This document shows positions 22,933-35,800 of a DNA stretch of 64,000 nt, in pieces (position 1 is the first letter of the stretch; every line of letters begins with the position of its first letter). Source of the stretch: Pholis gunnellus. Taxonomy: Eukaryota > Chordata > Actinopteri > Perciformes > Pholidae. The position numbers were made by a program, and so were the translations under genes. The stretch is taken from the NCBI GenBank assembly GCA_910591455.2, contig OU342821.1, positions 19,751,287 through 19,815,286 on the forward strand. The letters run 5' to 3'. The notes beneath the pieces are model-generated. The model did no database searches, was not told the origin of the DNA, and saw only the letters and a program-made list of their open reading frames with translations.

Positions 22933-25900
22933 CTGTGAATGAGAAACAGCCGAGATGAGACTCAGTGATATCCTGCTAATGTCAAATTAACGAGGCGCGC
23001 GCAGTAACACGAGTTCAGAGCTTAACGGCGAACGCTCGGCTCTATGAAAACAGAGTGTTGCCAAAAAAAAATCTCTCACTCATGTTCCATAAAAAGCAGA
23101 AAGTTTCCTTCCTCCGTCCAGTTTGAGACGGACCGGAATAAAAGACATTGGGAAGGAACTACACCTTGCTCAGAAACCTCTTTTCCCTAATGGACGCTAA
23201 AACATGTTCAACCCACAGCTGATGTCAGAAACATCACAACAGAAAAAGAGGCAGCAAATGAGAGTGAAGGCGGCCGTGACGTGACGAGAGAGGACGAGCT
23301 ATTTTTAGCTCAGGGCGGCGGTGGAGGTGGAGGGCGGGGGGGCAGAGAGCAGCGTGATGTGGTGGTGGGGCTGCTAGCAGGGGTTAGTTATGATGCTTCT
23401 CAAATTGCTCTGCTTTCCTGCGTTCGGGTAAATGGCGGCCATGCATCACTGTCTGAGGGGGGGGGGGGGGGGGGGGGGGGGCTCGGCTAATCGCCTCTCA
23501 CACCGTTCATCTGGGCCTCTGGTTACTCTGGTTACTCTGCATCTATTATGGAGCTCACTGCACTTACAAACTAACATTTGAGGAATGAAGAAACTGATTT
23601 ATTTCGACAGTTTCCTGCTTCTTGTTTTTATTTTATTTTTTTAAAAAAGACCGAACTTTTCTTTTTCAGTGGAAGGTTTAAAGTCACCAGCAGCTGTTTA
23701 AATAATTCCACATTTCAATCTATGATTTATACGTTTGCTCACTCGAAGGTAGCAGAACACACTGTAAACACAACATCACACAGACATATATATATATATA
23801 TATATATATAACATACAAAGAACACAGGCAGACGTTAATGAATAGATCTGAAGTTAAAAGTTTAAAATCGACCAATGAGATGAAGCATTCACAGCAGTCA
23901 TGATCTGCTGAACAGTGGGTTTGAATGTGAGAAGTGATGCGCTGAAGATAAATAAGAACATCGTTCTCTTCTTGTTGCTGTTCTTTCCTTTAGTACACAG
24001 AGACGAGGACGGCGTTTACCTCCTGCAGTGAAACAACCATGCGTTGCGTCGCGTCGTCTACAGACCTGACGGTCGACTCTACGATCGTTTTCCTGTCTTC
24101 AACACACAAACGTGCTTTATTCAGATATTATCTTTAGTTTATGAGACCGTCCCCAGTTATTTAACAAGATTTCACAAATGAAGTACTATTATTAAGCGTA
24201 TGGACGGCAGGGAGACGTACAGCTGGAATTATGGATCCTTGATAAGTAGATAAATGCTTTTATTTTAGTCTTGACAGATTGTAATCTTGAAAAAGAATAA
24301 AATGAAGATTGTGTCATCTGTGCATTTTGACAAGCAATAGTGGTTTGTATTCCCAAATGAATGAGCAATGAATCAACTACATGTCACGATGTTTAACGAC
24401 TGTTAAACGACAACGAATCAGCAGGTAAAGCACCTGTGTGTGTTCACTTCACTGTTGTACGAAACACAAAGTCACGCCCCGAAAGATGAAGCAGCTTCCT
24501 GAGGAGCTGGCCAGTAACAGGCCGACTGTCTGCAGCGTTTAACACATTTAACAGACACTCGATCGCCTCGTCTGACTCTCTGCAGGATAAACTAATTAAA
24601 GAGCATTTCCCAAAATACCAAAACTGTTCCTTCAAATGAGAGGAAAGCAGCAGAACGTGGAGATCAGAGAAGCAGCCTCGGCATCTCCTGACTGACGCCT
24701 CTTTCAACAACTCCCAATTAACTTTTACCAACATGTCGTTTCCTCCACCAGAGGGTCAGCAGGTGTTGGTAGACAGAAGCGAGGTGGGGGGGGGGGGGGG
24801 GGGGGGCTGCTGTTAATGAGATACAGACTAGGAAACAGTAGGACTGCAGAGGAAGACAGCTGGGAAGATTGAAGGCCCAATATTAATAAAAGGAAGGGGC
24901 AATTCCATTACTGCTTGGCCCGGCTCCAGGCCTCCGAGGCCGGCTAACATGCAGCCGGTGTGGCTCTGGAGACTCGGGACACACTCTCAGGCTGCAGTGA
25001 CACCCGGTCCACTTTCATTTGTCCCAGAGATTAAGCATCTGTTGAGACGACGGACGCATCGCTGGATTACTCCCGTTCATGACGTCATATATAGCAGAGT
25101 CTCTGTTGAGGGGAGATGAACCGCTCGCTCACACAATCACTACAGCGATGTTACAGCTTTAAGAACATGCCGGTGCCTCAGTCCTCCTCTTTGGTCCAGC
25201 CTGAAATACGTGACATTCATTGTAGAGGATGAATCCTACTGACTTTATTTATTGATAATTGAATAATTGTTAAAGTAATTCTTCATGCAATCCTTCAGCC
25301 TCTCAAATACAGAGATGTCCTGCTTCTCTCTGTTTTATATCATATTAAGGTGAATATTTGGGTTTTGGACTGAAAAATAAAGACATTTCAAGGCTTCACC
25401 TTGGACTTTGAGGGACTATGATGGCCGTTTTTCACAATAAGGAAAATAATCATCAGCTGCAGCCGAAGGATCTCTGAGGGAAACAGACGCTCAGAGATAA
25501 CTTTTAACTACCGGAGTGACGCTCTGAGTCTGAGGTAAGCGGGCTGCTCCTCCTCATCCACACCACTCAACACGTGTGTGCGTCTGAATATTTGATGAGG
25601 ACACAACGCCTCGCTGGACCTGAACAAAGCCCACGGATTGTTAATTAGAGTGAGTGCTGGAGCGCCGCCAACGTGGCCAAAACGTGAAGGCTTTAGGTTC
25701 TCAGAACAATCCACGCCGGAGCAACCGGGGACATCGTGTCGGTATGGATCCACATGTAAATGTTCTAGCATGGGCACCGTGACAGACGCTGACAAAGTGA
25801 GTCTGTATACAGCTTGTTCTGTACGCAAGAAATATAAAAATACAAGTGGAAGTAAGTAGAAGTATTTCTAACCTCTTTGACGGTGTTTTAATTACATAAA

Positions 25901-27462
25901 TTAGTGCCTGAAGCTTAAAACAATACAAAATAAATTGCTGCACGAGAATTATGAAAAATGAAACAAATTTGCAAATTTGAGGAATTGGCAAATTGTCAAA
26001 AAACAGATTCATTTCTCATTTAATTAAAAGCTTTAGTGCAAAATAATGAGATTTTGTGATTAATCTGAGTGAGTTTGTGCTTGTTATTATCCATTTAGAC
26101 GACATAAATGTGTATCACCAGATCTGATTTCATTGAAAAGATGATAAATCATCATATGTAATCATCGCCCAGACTATTTACAATAAAACATGTGTAAAAT
26201 ACATGTTTAAAAGAATGAAAAGAGCTGTACAGTGTTGAAACTGACGAGGATCAAATGTGCAAAATATGGACTCAGGAGTGTGCAAAGGTTCACAGTATTT
26301 GGAATATGTGCACAAAGATTTGCATTCATGTAACGCATCAAGACTGAACATGTAGTGTGTATTATTATTTGATCATTTATCTAAAGTCACCATTCCCACC
26401 ATGGGTCACGGTTCCTCCACTGGTGCTTCAACGAGAGACGCGGTGCATATGTGCCCGCGTGTGAAGCAGAGTGAGGAGGAGAAAGCGACAGACGGTCTAT
26501 TTGTGGCGCAGTGTTTCTCCCCGACAGGCAGACAGTCGGGACTAAATACGAGCCGCGGTTCATTCACATCCCAGCGCGACACCACGGAGCGTCTTCTCCA
26601 GCCTCCCACCACACGGGCCTGGCTGTGAAGCCATGATCAGTGGGCTGGAATCCCTCTGTTTACGCTGCTAAAAATAGATTCCACACACACTGCGATGACG
26701 TGGCATCTCGTGACAAGACCCCCTCCTCTCCTCTACAGCTACCCACCACCACCACCACCCTCCCCCTCCCTCTCCCCCCCCTCCTCCCTCTTATATCCAG
26801 ACTGTACCGCCGAGCGAGTCATGCCGTTATTGGTATTCAACGCTCACCCCGGCTGCATGCAACAAAATCCTTTCTGACGTATCTTTGCAGAAAGAATCCT
26901 GACATGTCTCATGAGCCGGGAGAAGACGAATTGTAAAAGGGTGAGGTGAAAGAAAAGAGAAGGAAGGGTGGATGGGTAAAAAGGGAGCAAGGGAGGAGGG
27001 TAAGGAAGAAGGAGCAACTGAAGGAGGGGGCGGCAATCAATACCATGACTCATTCTTTCTGCGGTGGCCACTTCCTAACAGCATTCATTAAAGCAAACCT
27101 AATCATTTTGGCCCGATAATCAGATTCTGCGAGGCTCCATCTTCCTTCACTCCAAACCGCACACGCACATTAAAATCATGCACACCGAGCCTGAAACAGG
27201 ACCAGTACATTACGCACTGGACCTGATGGCTGTGGTGATAGCGGAGCTGCTGATATGAGACACTTAACTTCAAACAGCAGGTGGAGTCTTCGGATAACCT
27301 GCAGATTTTTAGCCACGATAGCCGCTCGGCTCTGCTGGTCGTCCACCGCTTTGGTCCAGACTGAAATATCTCAACAACTGCTGGTTGGATTATCATGAAA
27401 TGTTGTACAGACATTCATGGTGCCCAAAGGTAGAACCCTAATGATTCTGACAGGAGGCTGTA

Positions 27463-27679
27463 TGGTTGTATAGAAGTCTATGAGAAAATGACTCTACTTC
27501 TCTCTTGATTTATTACCTCAGTAAACATTGTAAACATGAGTTTATGGTCTCAATCTCTAGTTTCAAGTCTTCTTCAATACAGCATGATGTTCATTTAGTA
27601 GATGATGGTCCATTTAGAGTCAAACAGACCATAAAGCAGGGGATGATTTAGGGGCGGGGCTACACGGTGATTGACAGGT
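27463..27679 (+). repeat. Interspersed repeat, copy B (plus orientation, 5'-shortened)
   Basis: Near-identical to copy A from ggttgtatagaag to gattgacagg, with a short insertion around gtcaaacagacc. It lacks the left part (agctgcattctctctaatg) found in the other two copies. Intergenic. Confidence 0.85.
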
Positions 27680-29563
27680 CTCTACCAGAGACGGCGTCTC
27701 TCTGTCACTTCTCCTCAGTCCAGATATGGTCACTTCCTGTTCACTGGTTGCAAAAAAGCCAAGATGGCCGTCTGTCGTTTAGGTATGAGAACACGTTGGC
27801 TACGAATGTCCATCACGTCCCAAAACTCACGGTGATTCTTTATGACTACTTATCGCACCTTAAAATACCAAAGATATTGATCATGCAAAGATATGCAACC
27901 AAGACAAAAGCTTGAGGCACCATGATCCACATATTCAATGGGCTGTCATGGAATTCGGTGCAGACATTCATAATCCCCAGATGCTGAACCCTCACGACTT
28001 TGTTTATCCCCAAAAACAAACGTTATACAAAAGTTAGCATGCTAATGTCGGCTTTTATCTTAAATGTAGTCTTGTTTTATACATGCAGCGTTAAAAAACA
28101 GCATTTGATTTGTCTACAGTTTAGATTAATAGACGTGTTTTACTTTACGTTAGCACGTCCAGGTGCTGACACCGATTATCTTTGAGGCCGAGAAACACTT
28201 TCAAGCTTTAAAGTGTTCTTTCTAAAAAGTTTTGGCTCCACTGCAGCATCCGTCTGAGTCTGAGTTACAGGCTCGGTGTGAATCCCACGTGCAGCAGCTT
28301 CAGCTCTTCAGTGTTTTCACCTTCAGCGTCTAAGAATAGCTCTGTGGACGGCTGCATGTTAGCGGTACGCACATGTGTAGCAAGGACAGGTCAACGTTTA
28401 CACACAGAGAGCAAAACGGAAATAAATGAACCGTGTAAAGGTTGTGATCTAAAAGAAGAGGACCAGAAACAAATATTACTTCAGGAAATTATAATATTAA
28501 AAAGGCTTTAATTCATTTTATCCGGTGATTTCTTTCAACATTAAACACTGCTTTTTAACGCCGCATGTATAAAACAAGACTACAGCTTAAAGCTAACGTT
28601 AGCATGCTAACTTGAGTATGTAAGTATGGCTGAGTCTGATGGGAATTACTTTAGTTTTATACTTTTTATAGTTTTATCTCACTTTTAGAGCTGAAACAAA
28701 TATTAATTGATTAGTCAATCGACAGATAATTAATCTGAAACTATCTTTTAAAACCCAAATGCCATTATTCTTTGTTTATTCTTGCTTCCAGCTTCTATTT
28801 GCTGCTGCTGAATTAAATATATTCACATTTTGTAACGTTGATTCGACAAAACAAGCAGTCTGCAGATGTCATGTGGGGTTTTGCGATGCTGTGACGGACA
28901 CTTTGTCATTATTTACTAAACAATTGATCAAAAACAAACAAATCAATAGATTAATCGTTAGCTGCTGCCCTGCTCATTATTGCAAATGTAAGGCATGCCC
29001 AGTGTTCGGTCTAGTTCAGTGGTTTGATTACTTAGAAATGTATATAAATAAAGAATATAAATCAGGTGGGTGCTGTAGGAATCCAGTGTCGAAATCTAAA
29101 TGTGAATCATTGCACGTTCTGTTACGACTTGATGGTGCACAGGGTACATAAACAGGTTAATCCAGCCATGCATTACTGAATTACAGACATTTAACGCACA
29201 TGCATACTGCACTGTGCAGTATATTGGGTGTGTTACACGCAGAGAGATCACAATACATGATTGTTTTTTAAAATAGGAGAAAATGTAAATAGGATTCTGT
29301 GATTTCACTCCCAGAGGGATATGTGAGACTCTGCACAGCACACAAACAATATTATTATTCTCTTCTAACAACCGGAATCAGATGTAGAGTTAATATTGAT
29401 CAGCTACAATGACGGACGCCACGAGACCACTGCAGCTCATTCAACCACTGCCACAAATAATAACGGTGGGAATAAACTAACATTTGCATCGTGTAAATTA
29501 ATGAGAAATAGGAGTTAATTAGTGGCGACACCGTGTAATAAAAGGTACACAACGACGACTCAC

Positions 29564-29900
29564 CTGCAGCTCTGAGTTTATGATCTGCAGTCCCGGTTCT
29601 TCAGCTGGATCTCCTCATGAAGGCTGAACGCAACATCGCTGTCAGTTAAAGGTGCATTATATTCTGCAGCTCACACCAGATCGTAGTGAAGACGAGCCCG
29701 ATGGTGGCGTCGGTGATGGATGTTTATATTCTACAGTCCCACTGCTTGTGGCCGGATCTCATCGCTCCTCCTCCATCATCATCCACAGAACACGGCTGTC
29801 CTGTCCGTTGTGTGTATGTCTATATATCCAGGTTACCGGTTAGTTACATCAGAAGACAGGACACATCCCTATCCAGGACAACGCAGGAGAGAAGCGCCGC
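29564..29900 (-). promoter_or_regulatory. Candidate distal non-coding first exon
   Basis: On the minus strand a perfect-looking donor (gagctgcag|gtgagtcg) ends at 29564, preceded by about 340 nt of sequence richer in GC than the AT-rich stretch on its left. No open frame is present. It lies between the 3' end of mphosph9 (about 30720) and pitpnm2, so it could be a distal pitpnm2 promoter. Weak support. Confidence 0.25.
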
Positions 29901-30721
29901 CCAGCGGTGCACAGGCGAACTGCAGGCGTAAAATAAAAATGTGAATCACTCTTTTGTTTAAATCTTTGTTTAAATCTTTTGCACTATTGTTTATTGTTAG
30001 TTCATTTAATATTATTATATTTCATTGTATATATTGTACATTTGATATTTGATATTTTTTACTCTGTTATTTTATTTAAAAAAATGACTTTAAATCAGTG
30101 GTGGAAGAAATACTCACATCTTTTACTTACTTACCATAATGTAGAAATAGTCTTTCACAAGTGAAAGTTCTGCATTTAAAACTTGACTTAAAAGAAAATA
30201 TATTTAAAGTACCAAAAGTAAATTATTATAATAATTCCAGTTTGCTACTTTATAAATCTACTCCACCATTAGCTGTAAGCTAGCTGGCTATAGACGTTAG
30301 CTGTAAGCTAGCTAGCTAGAGCAGTTGGCTGTAAGCTAGCTAGCAGCGGACGTTAGCTAGTAAGGTTAACCGTTGGACCATTTCTGTCTGTCTGTGTTCA
30401 TGTTCAGCAGCTCGGTCACTAACTGAACTCATATCTCACAAAAACTACATTTATTACCGTTATCTCTCCAGTCTATATGCTTTTTTAGTTTAGTCTTCGT
30501 TCTTGAAATTAGTCGATTCATTAGGCTGAAAAATAAAATACCACTATTTTCGGCTCTGATGCTGATTCCTCTTCGAGTCATTTCGCGCCACTTCGGTGAA
30601 ACTCACTTGACTTTAGTGCAATGAATCACAGCACTATGTTTCACCATAGGAATAATAAACTAGTCAGTCATATTAATAAGAGGAAGAATACTTCTAATTA
30701 TATATATTTAAAAAAGCTTCA

Positions 30722-31485
30722 TTTTATTGTGCAACAATAACATTTTAGTTCCAGTGAAGTTCATGTCAGATAGAAAATGAAATGCATGGCAAAAGGAAGC
30801 AGTGCAAGATATTCCATGCACAAGCATCGCAAGAGGATAAAGTGTGTGTGTGTGTGTGTGTGTGTGGACTGAAAGTTTGTGCTGGTTTGGATATTACAAG
30901 TGGTTCTATTCCTGTTTATGAAACACAAAGAAAAGAAAGTGACAGGTAGGAATGAAAAGTAAACAAAAGAAAAGGCGATCAATTCAAGTAAACATAACAT
31001 TTCCTTCAAGTTTGATCAATTTGGCCCATAACAAATAGAAAAAAACCCACACAATAAAAAGAAATAAACATGTAAAATATGTACAGAAACTTAAAATAAA
31101 TATTTGATCTCAACAATGTCCATAAACACATGAACAAAAATGGCAGTGATATTTCCCAAGTGGATGAAATGTCTTTTTGAATCATTCACATAGCAGATTC
31201 TAAAAAATCTACACCTGAATATGGCAAGTAAAACATATCGTATTAATTATTTCTGTGACTAAAAAAGTAAACGACTTTTACAAATCTGTGCATTACTAAA
31301 AAATATACTCCCAAAAATTGCAATATCTTTCAGACATATCAAAAATATCCCAGAGTAATACGTATAAAAAAAGATGGCGTGGAGGAGTTACTGTACATAA
31401 TGGTACTCATGGCACACGGAGACAATCGGTGTCATCAGCGTCTAAAACCAGGACGCTGATGTGATGGAGAAAGAGACGGACGTCG
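30722..31485 (-). other. mphosph9: mphosph9 3' UTR
   Basis: From the stop codon the minus strand continues about 760 nt without another exon to an AATAAA signal (plus-strand tttatt near 30723-30728). The interval contains a GT microsatellite (30841-30866) and is otherwise unique and AT-rich. The exact cleavage site is inferred. Confidence 0.55.
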
Positions 31486-32341
31486 CTATGTGTTGGCGGA
31501 GGAGCGGAGGACGTGGAACCTCTTCAGAGTCATGCGGATGGATCCCAGCTCACGGTTCAGTCTCTCCAGACGGTTCTCTAAGGCCACCTGAGGAGGAACG
31601 AGGAGCGGGACATTTAAGCGGCAGCTCATTTTATTTATTTAAGAAATAAGAGAACAACGGGTGCTGCTGTGCGCAACTGTGGTTTGTTTTCAAATTAAAG
31701 CTGAATGCTGACGTCAGCATGCTGAAGATGAAAAGTCAGAGGATCAGGATTCATCCTCTGGGGAACACGAATGTCTGCACAATATTTCATGTCAATTCAT
31801 CCGAAAGTTTTTGAGATATTTTAAGTGATGGATTGACTGATTGATATTATATCTATAGATCCACGCTGCTAGCATAGCTAACATTATTACATTATATATA
31901 TATATAACATTTAAACATTTATTAGTTTAACAGGATTAATTTTATGTAAATCTACTAATCGGTTAATCAGCTAATCGATAAAGCTGTGTAGTGGAAATTA
32001 ATTTAATAACACTATTTAAAAACAAGAAAGGAATTTGTAAATAATTATACTCGTTTGGTGTTTAAAATGTTTAAAAAATAAAAGAAAGTGAAAAGTGTCA
32101 GTAAAATAAAAATTAGTCAATTTGCAATGATTTAAAAGAAAGAAAAGCAGCAAACCCTCAAGTTTGAGAAGCTGGAACAACAATGACTTAAATAATTAAT
32201 CTACGAACCATTCAGCTCCAGTTACAACACAAGGAAACGATATGAAGATAATCAATATGTGGAGTCTTACCTCGTCTAACCTGGTCTGAAGAGACACTCT
32301 CCCTCCTGATCCAGGCAGCCGGCTCAGAGCGGCCTCAATCT

Positions 32342-32393
<52 letters not shown>

Positions 32394-32833
32394 AAGAGAA
32401 GAGAAGAGAGAGAGAGAGAGAGAGAGATCCATATTTAATGTGGTGAATTATTGTGAAGAAGAACTACGCTGCAGATAGATATTAACATCTAAAACGAGTC
32501 TATTCCTGACTGATCACAACTTTTGTAATTCTTTTTTTAATCACCACAATAATGTTTAATGATTTGTTTGAATAGAAACTTAAACGTGATGAGCTCAGCT
32601 CGTCTTTCACACACATAATAATGAATAAAATTAAAAAACACTCACCTGCAGCTTCTCCTGCGTCAGCTCGTCGAACAGCTTCTCGGCCTCAGCCAGCGAG
32701 TGGAGTCCCGAGTCCTCACGGGAGTCCTGCGGGTCGGATCCGGCACAGACTCCCCGATCCTCCTCGTCCCAGCCCAGCTGGGGGTTCCCCTCCGGTGGGT
32801 TCACGCTGCGGGACGACTCGGTGTGCTGGAGGT
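31486..32833 (-). CDS. mphosph9: mphosph9 exons 21-23: conserved C-terminal coiled coil
   Basis: Exons 32646-32833, 32271-32339 and 31486-31587. They encode LAEAEKLFDELTQEKLQ, IEAALSRLPGSGGRVSLQTR and VALENRLERLNRELGSIRMT, ending FHVLRSSANT then TAG at 31486-31488. This is the most conserved part of the protein and fixes the gene identity and its end. Confidence 0.95.
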
Positions 32834-35800
32834 CTGAAGGGAGAGAGAAGACGAGAGAGATGTAAGAGCAGACATATAAAGCACTCCAGCACAACCTCCA
32901 TAGTACAGATATGAGGTTTATTTTGGATTTGCACCTCCACCGGTTCATATTCCTGGGTTTGCAGGAATGAGTCCTAAAACCCAGCAATGACTCAGCAGTT
33001 TCGCATTTTCCAGTTCCCTCGTCTCAAAGTCGATGTTTTATTTGTTTTTAATGTGTTTCTGCTCAGCCATAAGGTCCGTGGTTAACGTTTTAAAGGTTTT
33101 AATCTACGTTCCTCTTGTGAATTATAAACCTTCAGGGGCACGAATCATTCCCTCACCACTGAGGGAATCACAGCCACAAAACTGTTCAGAAATGTCATTC
33201 TGCGTCTTTTTAATTTGCTTGAATATTGTTTAACTGCTGCAGCGTTTTGCTTCGTCTGAACGTTTCAGACACATCGCCGTGTCTCTCTCTCTCTCCCTTC
33301 ATGTGTGCACCCGATGAAACATGGACTTCTCCCAGACAGCTTCCTCTGCCTCAGGGATAAATCACAGGATAACCTGAAACATACACATCGCTTCAGATCG
33401 AACGGGCAATTATCAGCGCTTCCATTACACAAAACATCAGAGCGGCCATTTTGTAAATAAGAAGAAGCACAACTTGGCCGCCTGAAGAAAAAAAGAACAA
33501 AACATGTAAAAATAAATCAAATGGTTAAACCAGAAGAGAAGATCAGAGCCTCAAAGCTCCACCTTGTGACCTCCGTTGCTGTAAACATCTGTTAGATATT
33601 CTCTGGAACATCTTACCGTCCTCTCTGTCTGACGGGAAGTGGAGTCTCTTCCTGGGACTGCTGCTGTGGAATGAATGGCGTCTCTGGTCAACCTGTTCAT
33701 CAGTCCTGCAGACGGAACACAATGTGATGCTGTTATTACTTCATCCAGTGTAACGTAGATAGAAGTCTTGTTTAGGAAGCTGCTGTTCTGTCTCTCTAAT
33801 AAGCTTTTTAGAGCGTTTTCAAAACACAGAAAAGCCAGAAATAAAGAGGCGACTATAGTGAACAGTTAGAATGTTACGGTGGTTTCTTCTTCTTTATATC
33901 TGTTACTTCTGTCTCTCGGTGATTGTTGGAACAGTGGAATAAAGACAGTTTTTTTATATTGTTTCTGTCGGGAAAATAAATCATATTAATTGTACAAACT
34001 GTGTTGCACATTGTCTGTTACCAGGGCGTCACCCGTCCCCTGTGTACTAGAGGTAGAAGCTGTGCGTCGCTCACCTGTTGTGCATGTGTTCCTGTCTCGG
34101 CATCAGGTGACCAAAGGCAGTGGAGTAGTTCTCAGTGGGGCAGCGTTTAGGACTGGACTTAGCAGACATGGGCATGAGTAAAGTTCCTCTCTTTGCTGGA
34201 GGAGAGAGAGAGAGAGAATAGCACAGCATGAATTAAATAGTTATTATAGAAATGTTTCAGGGAGACGTTGAACTGGGAGGACGTACTGGGCGTAGTTTGG
34301 GGTTTGTTTCGATGTTCTGGAGGAGGCAGTGACGAGGACCTGTGGCCATCTGGAGACAGACTCCTCTGAGCTCTCAGCAGAGCTGCAGCTCTTTTCGCTG
34401 CTGCTCCTCTTCCTCCTCCTCCTCTTCCTCCTCTTCCTCCTCCTCTGAGCTCAGCTCTGGCCGGGACTCCTCCAGGTTTCACCGCCTCCCAGTCCGCCTG
34501 AAGCCCCGCTCGCTCCTGAATCACCTCTTTGTGTCTCCGCTCCACAAACCCGACGGTGGTTCTCTGATTGCCGACCCCTGTGGAGAGAAACCGCACCGAC
34601 GTGATGAGGTCCAATTCAAAAAACTTTCAGCAAGAGGACGGAGGACAAAAATCACACACAGACGTTAGTAATCAGGGAGTCTGATCGGCCTAATTAGAAT
34701 CAATCAACTTACTTTTATTATAAGAAAAGATAAGATTAACAACAAGAGGCGTCAGTAAAAAAAAGCCCAAATCAGAACTGTAAAGACACAATAAATAAGT
34801 AAACTGTAAAAATAACAAAAACTAAAATAAGATACATTCGGACTACTGAGGAAAGTGTGACGAGCATTATTATAATTAACCAAATACAATGAAACTGTCT
34901 CTGCTTTAAAGGGAACCGCTTCCTCATTTAAACGATGAAACATGTCGGGCGTGGCTGTGATTAACTGTGAGCCTCTAGAATAGTGTCCTGATTGGACGCC
35001 AGTCGCTTCACATCACAGTCGCATACTTTAAAACTGATTGCAGCCATTGTTCCCTTCTGCAGGGAGCAGCCGGCCACGTGCTCTTCATCTTCATCTGCTG
35101 TTTCACTTGCCTCAAAAAAAAGTTATATCTCAAAATCTTTGCAAATAAAACTGAATAGCTTACAAGTAGAGAAGTGTTCTTAAACTATGGGTCCTCTTTT
35201 CAACCCCCGTCGTCTCCGTTTGTGCCGTTCTAATAGAGTAGTGCGGACGCTAAACATAGCTAAACGTTTGCGTTTTGAAGTCGATCAGTGTGGATGTATT
35301 GGTAGTGTGTGAGTCATACTGAGGGTGGTGGAGCTGTTCTTACAGGGGGCCCGGCTCTCCGTGGCTCTGGTCTCCTCCAGCTGGATCAGGGCCCTCATCA
35401 TGGGCGTCAGGGAGCAGGAGCTCTCCCTGCGAGCGGCCTCCCGCTGGCCCTGCTGAGGAGGCGGAGCTTGTTCACACTCCGGGGGAGACGCACACCTGCA
35501 GAACAGGGAGGTCAGTTAAATCCCCGAAAATCTCCACCAAGTTTAGTTGAGAAACATATAAATCTCACAAACATTACATCCACAACGTACCTCCAGCTCC
35601 CACCAGCTGAGGAGGAGCCCACAGAGCTTCCAGGTCCCGACGACTGCTCACTGATTGGATACTGTGACTTCCTGTGGACACTCGATTGGTTCGTTTGAGG
35701 GAACGGGGATTTTCTGCCGCCGCCGCCGCCGCCGCCGCCGTTCGGCTGCTCGGAGGGGGACTTCCTGCGGGTGACGTCTGGCTCCGCTGTGCATTTACTG

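Larger units (their letters stand above)
18250..30700. other. Gene-free interval between mphosph9 3' end and pitpnm2
   Basis: Apart from the candidate leader exons listed separately I see no coding exon. Contents are microsatellites (CAA at 18839-18863; CA at 19443-19468 and 22122-22187; AT at 23785-23810), poly-G runs (23458-23480 and 24786-24806), and several dispersed repeat copies (22490-22740, 27362-27680, 28680-28960, 30098-30250). A short local repeat built on gtaagctagctag lies at about 30270-30360. Open frames are short and repeat-derived. Confidence 0.6.

Noticed and set aside
26640..27071. Pro/Leu-rich open frames on both strands
   Set aside because: They derive from a ccaccacc/ccctcc low-complexity run and its complement.
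28759..29151. Plus-strand 130-codon open frame with Cys residues
   Set aside because: Starts inside a dispersed repeat (attgattagtcaatcgac type). No family features and poor codon character.
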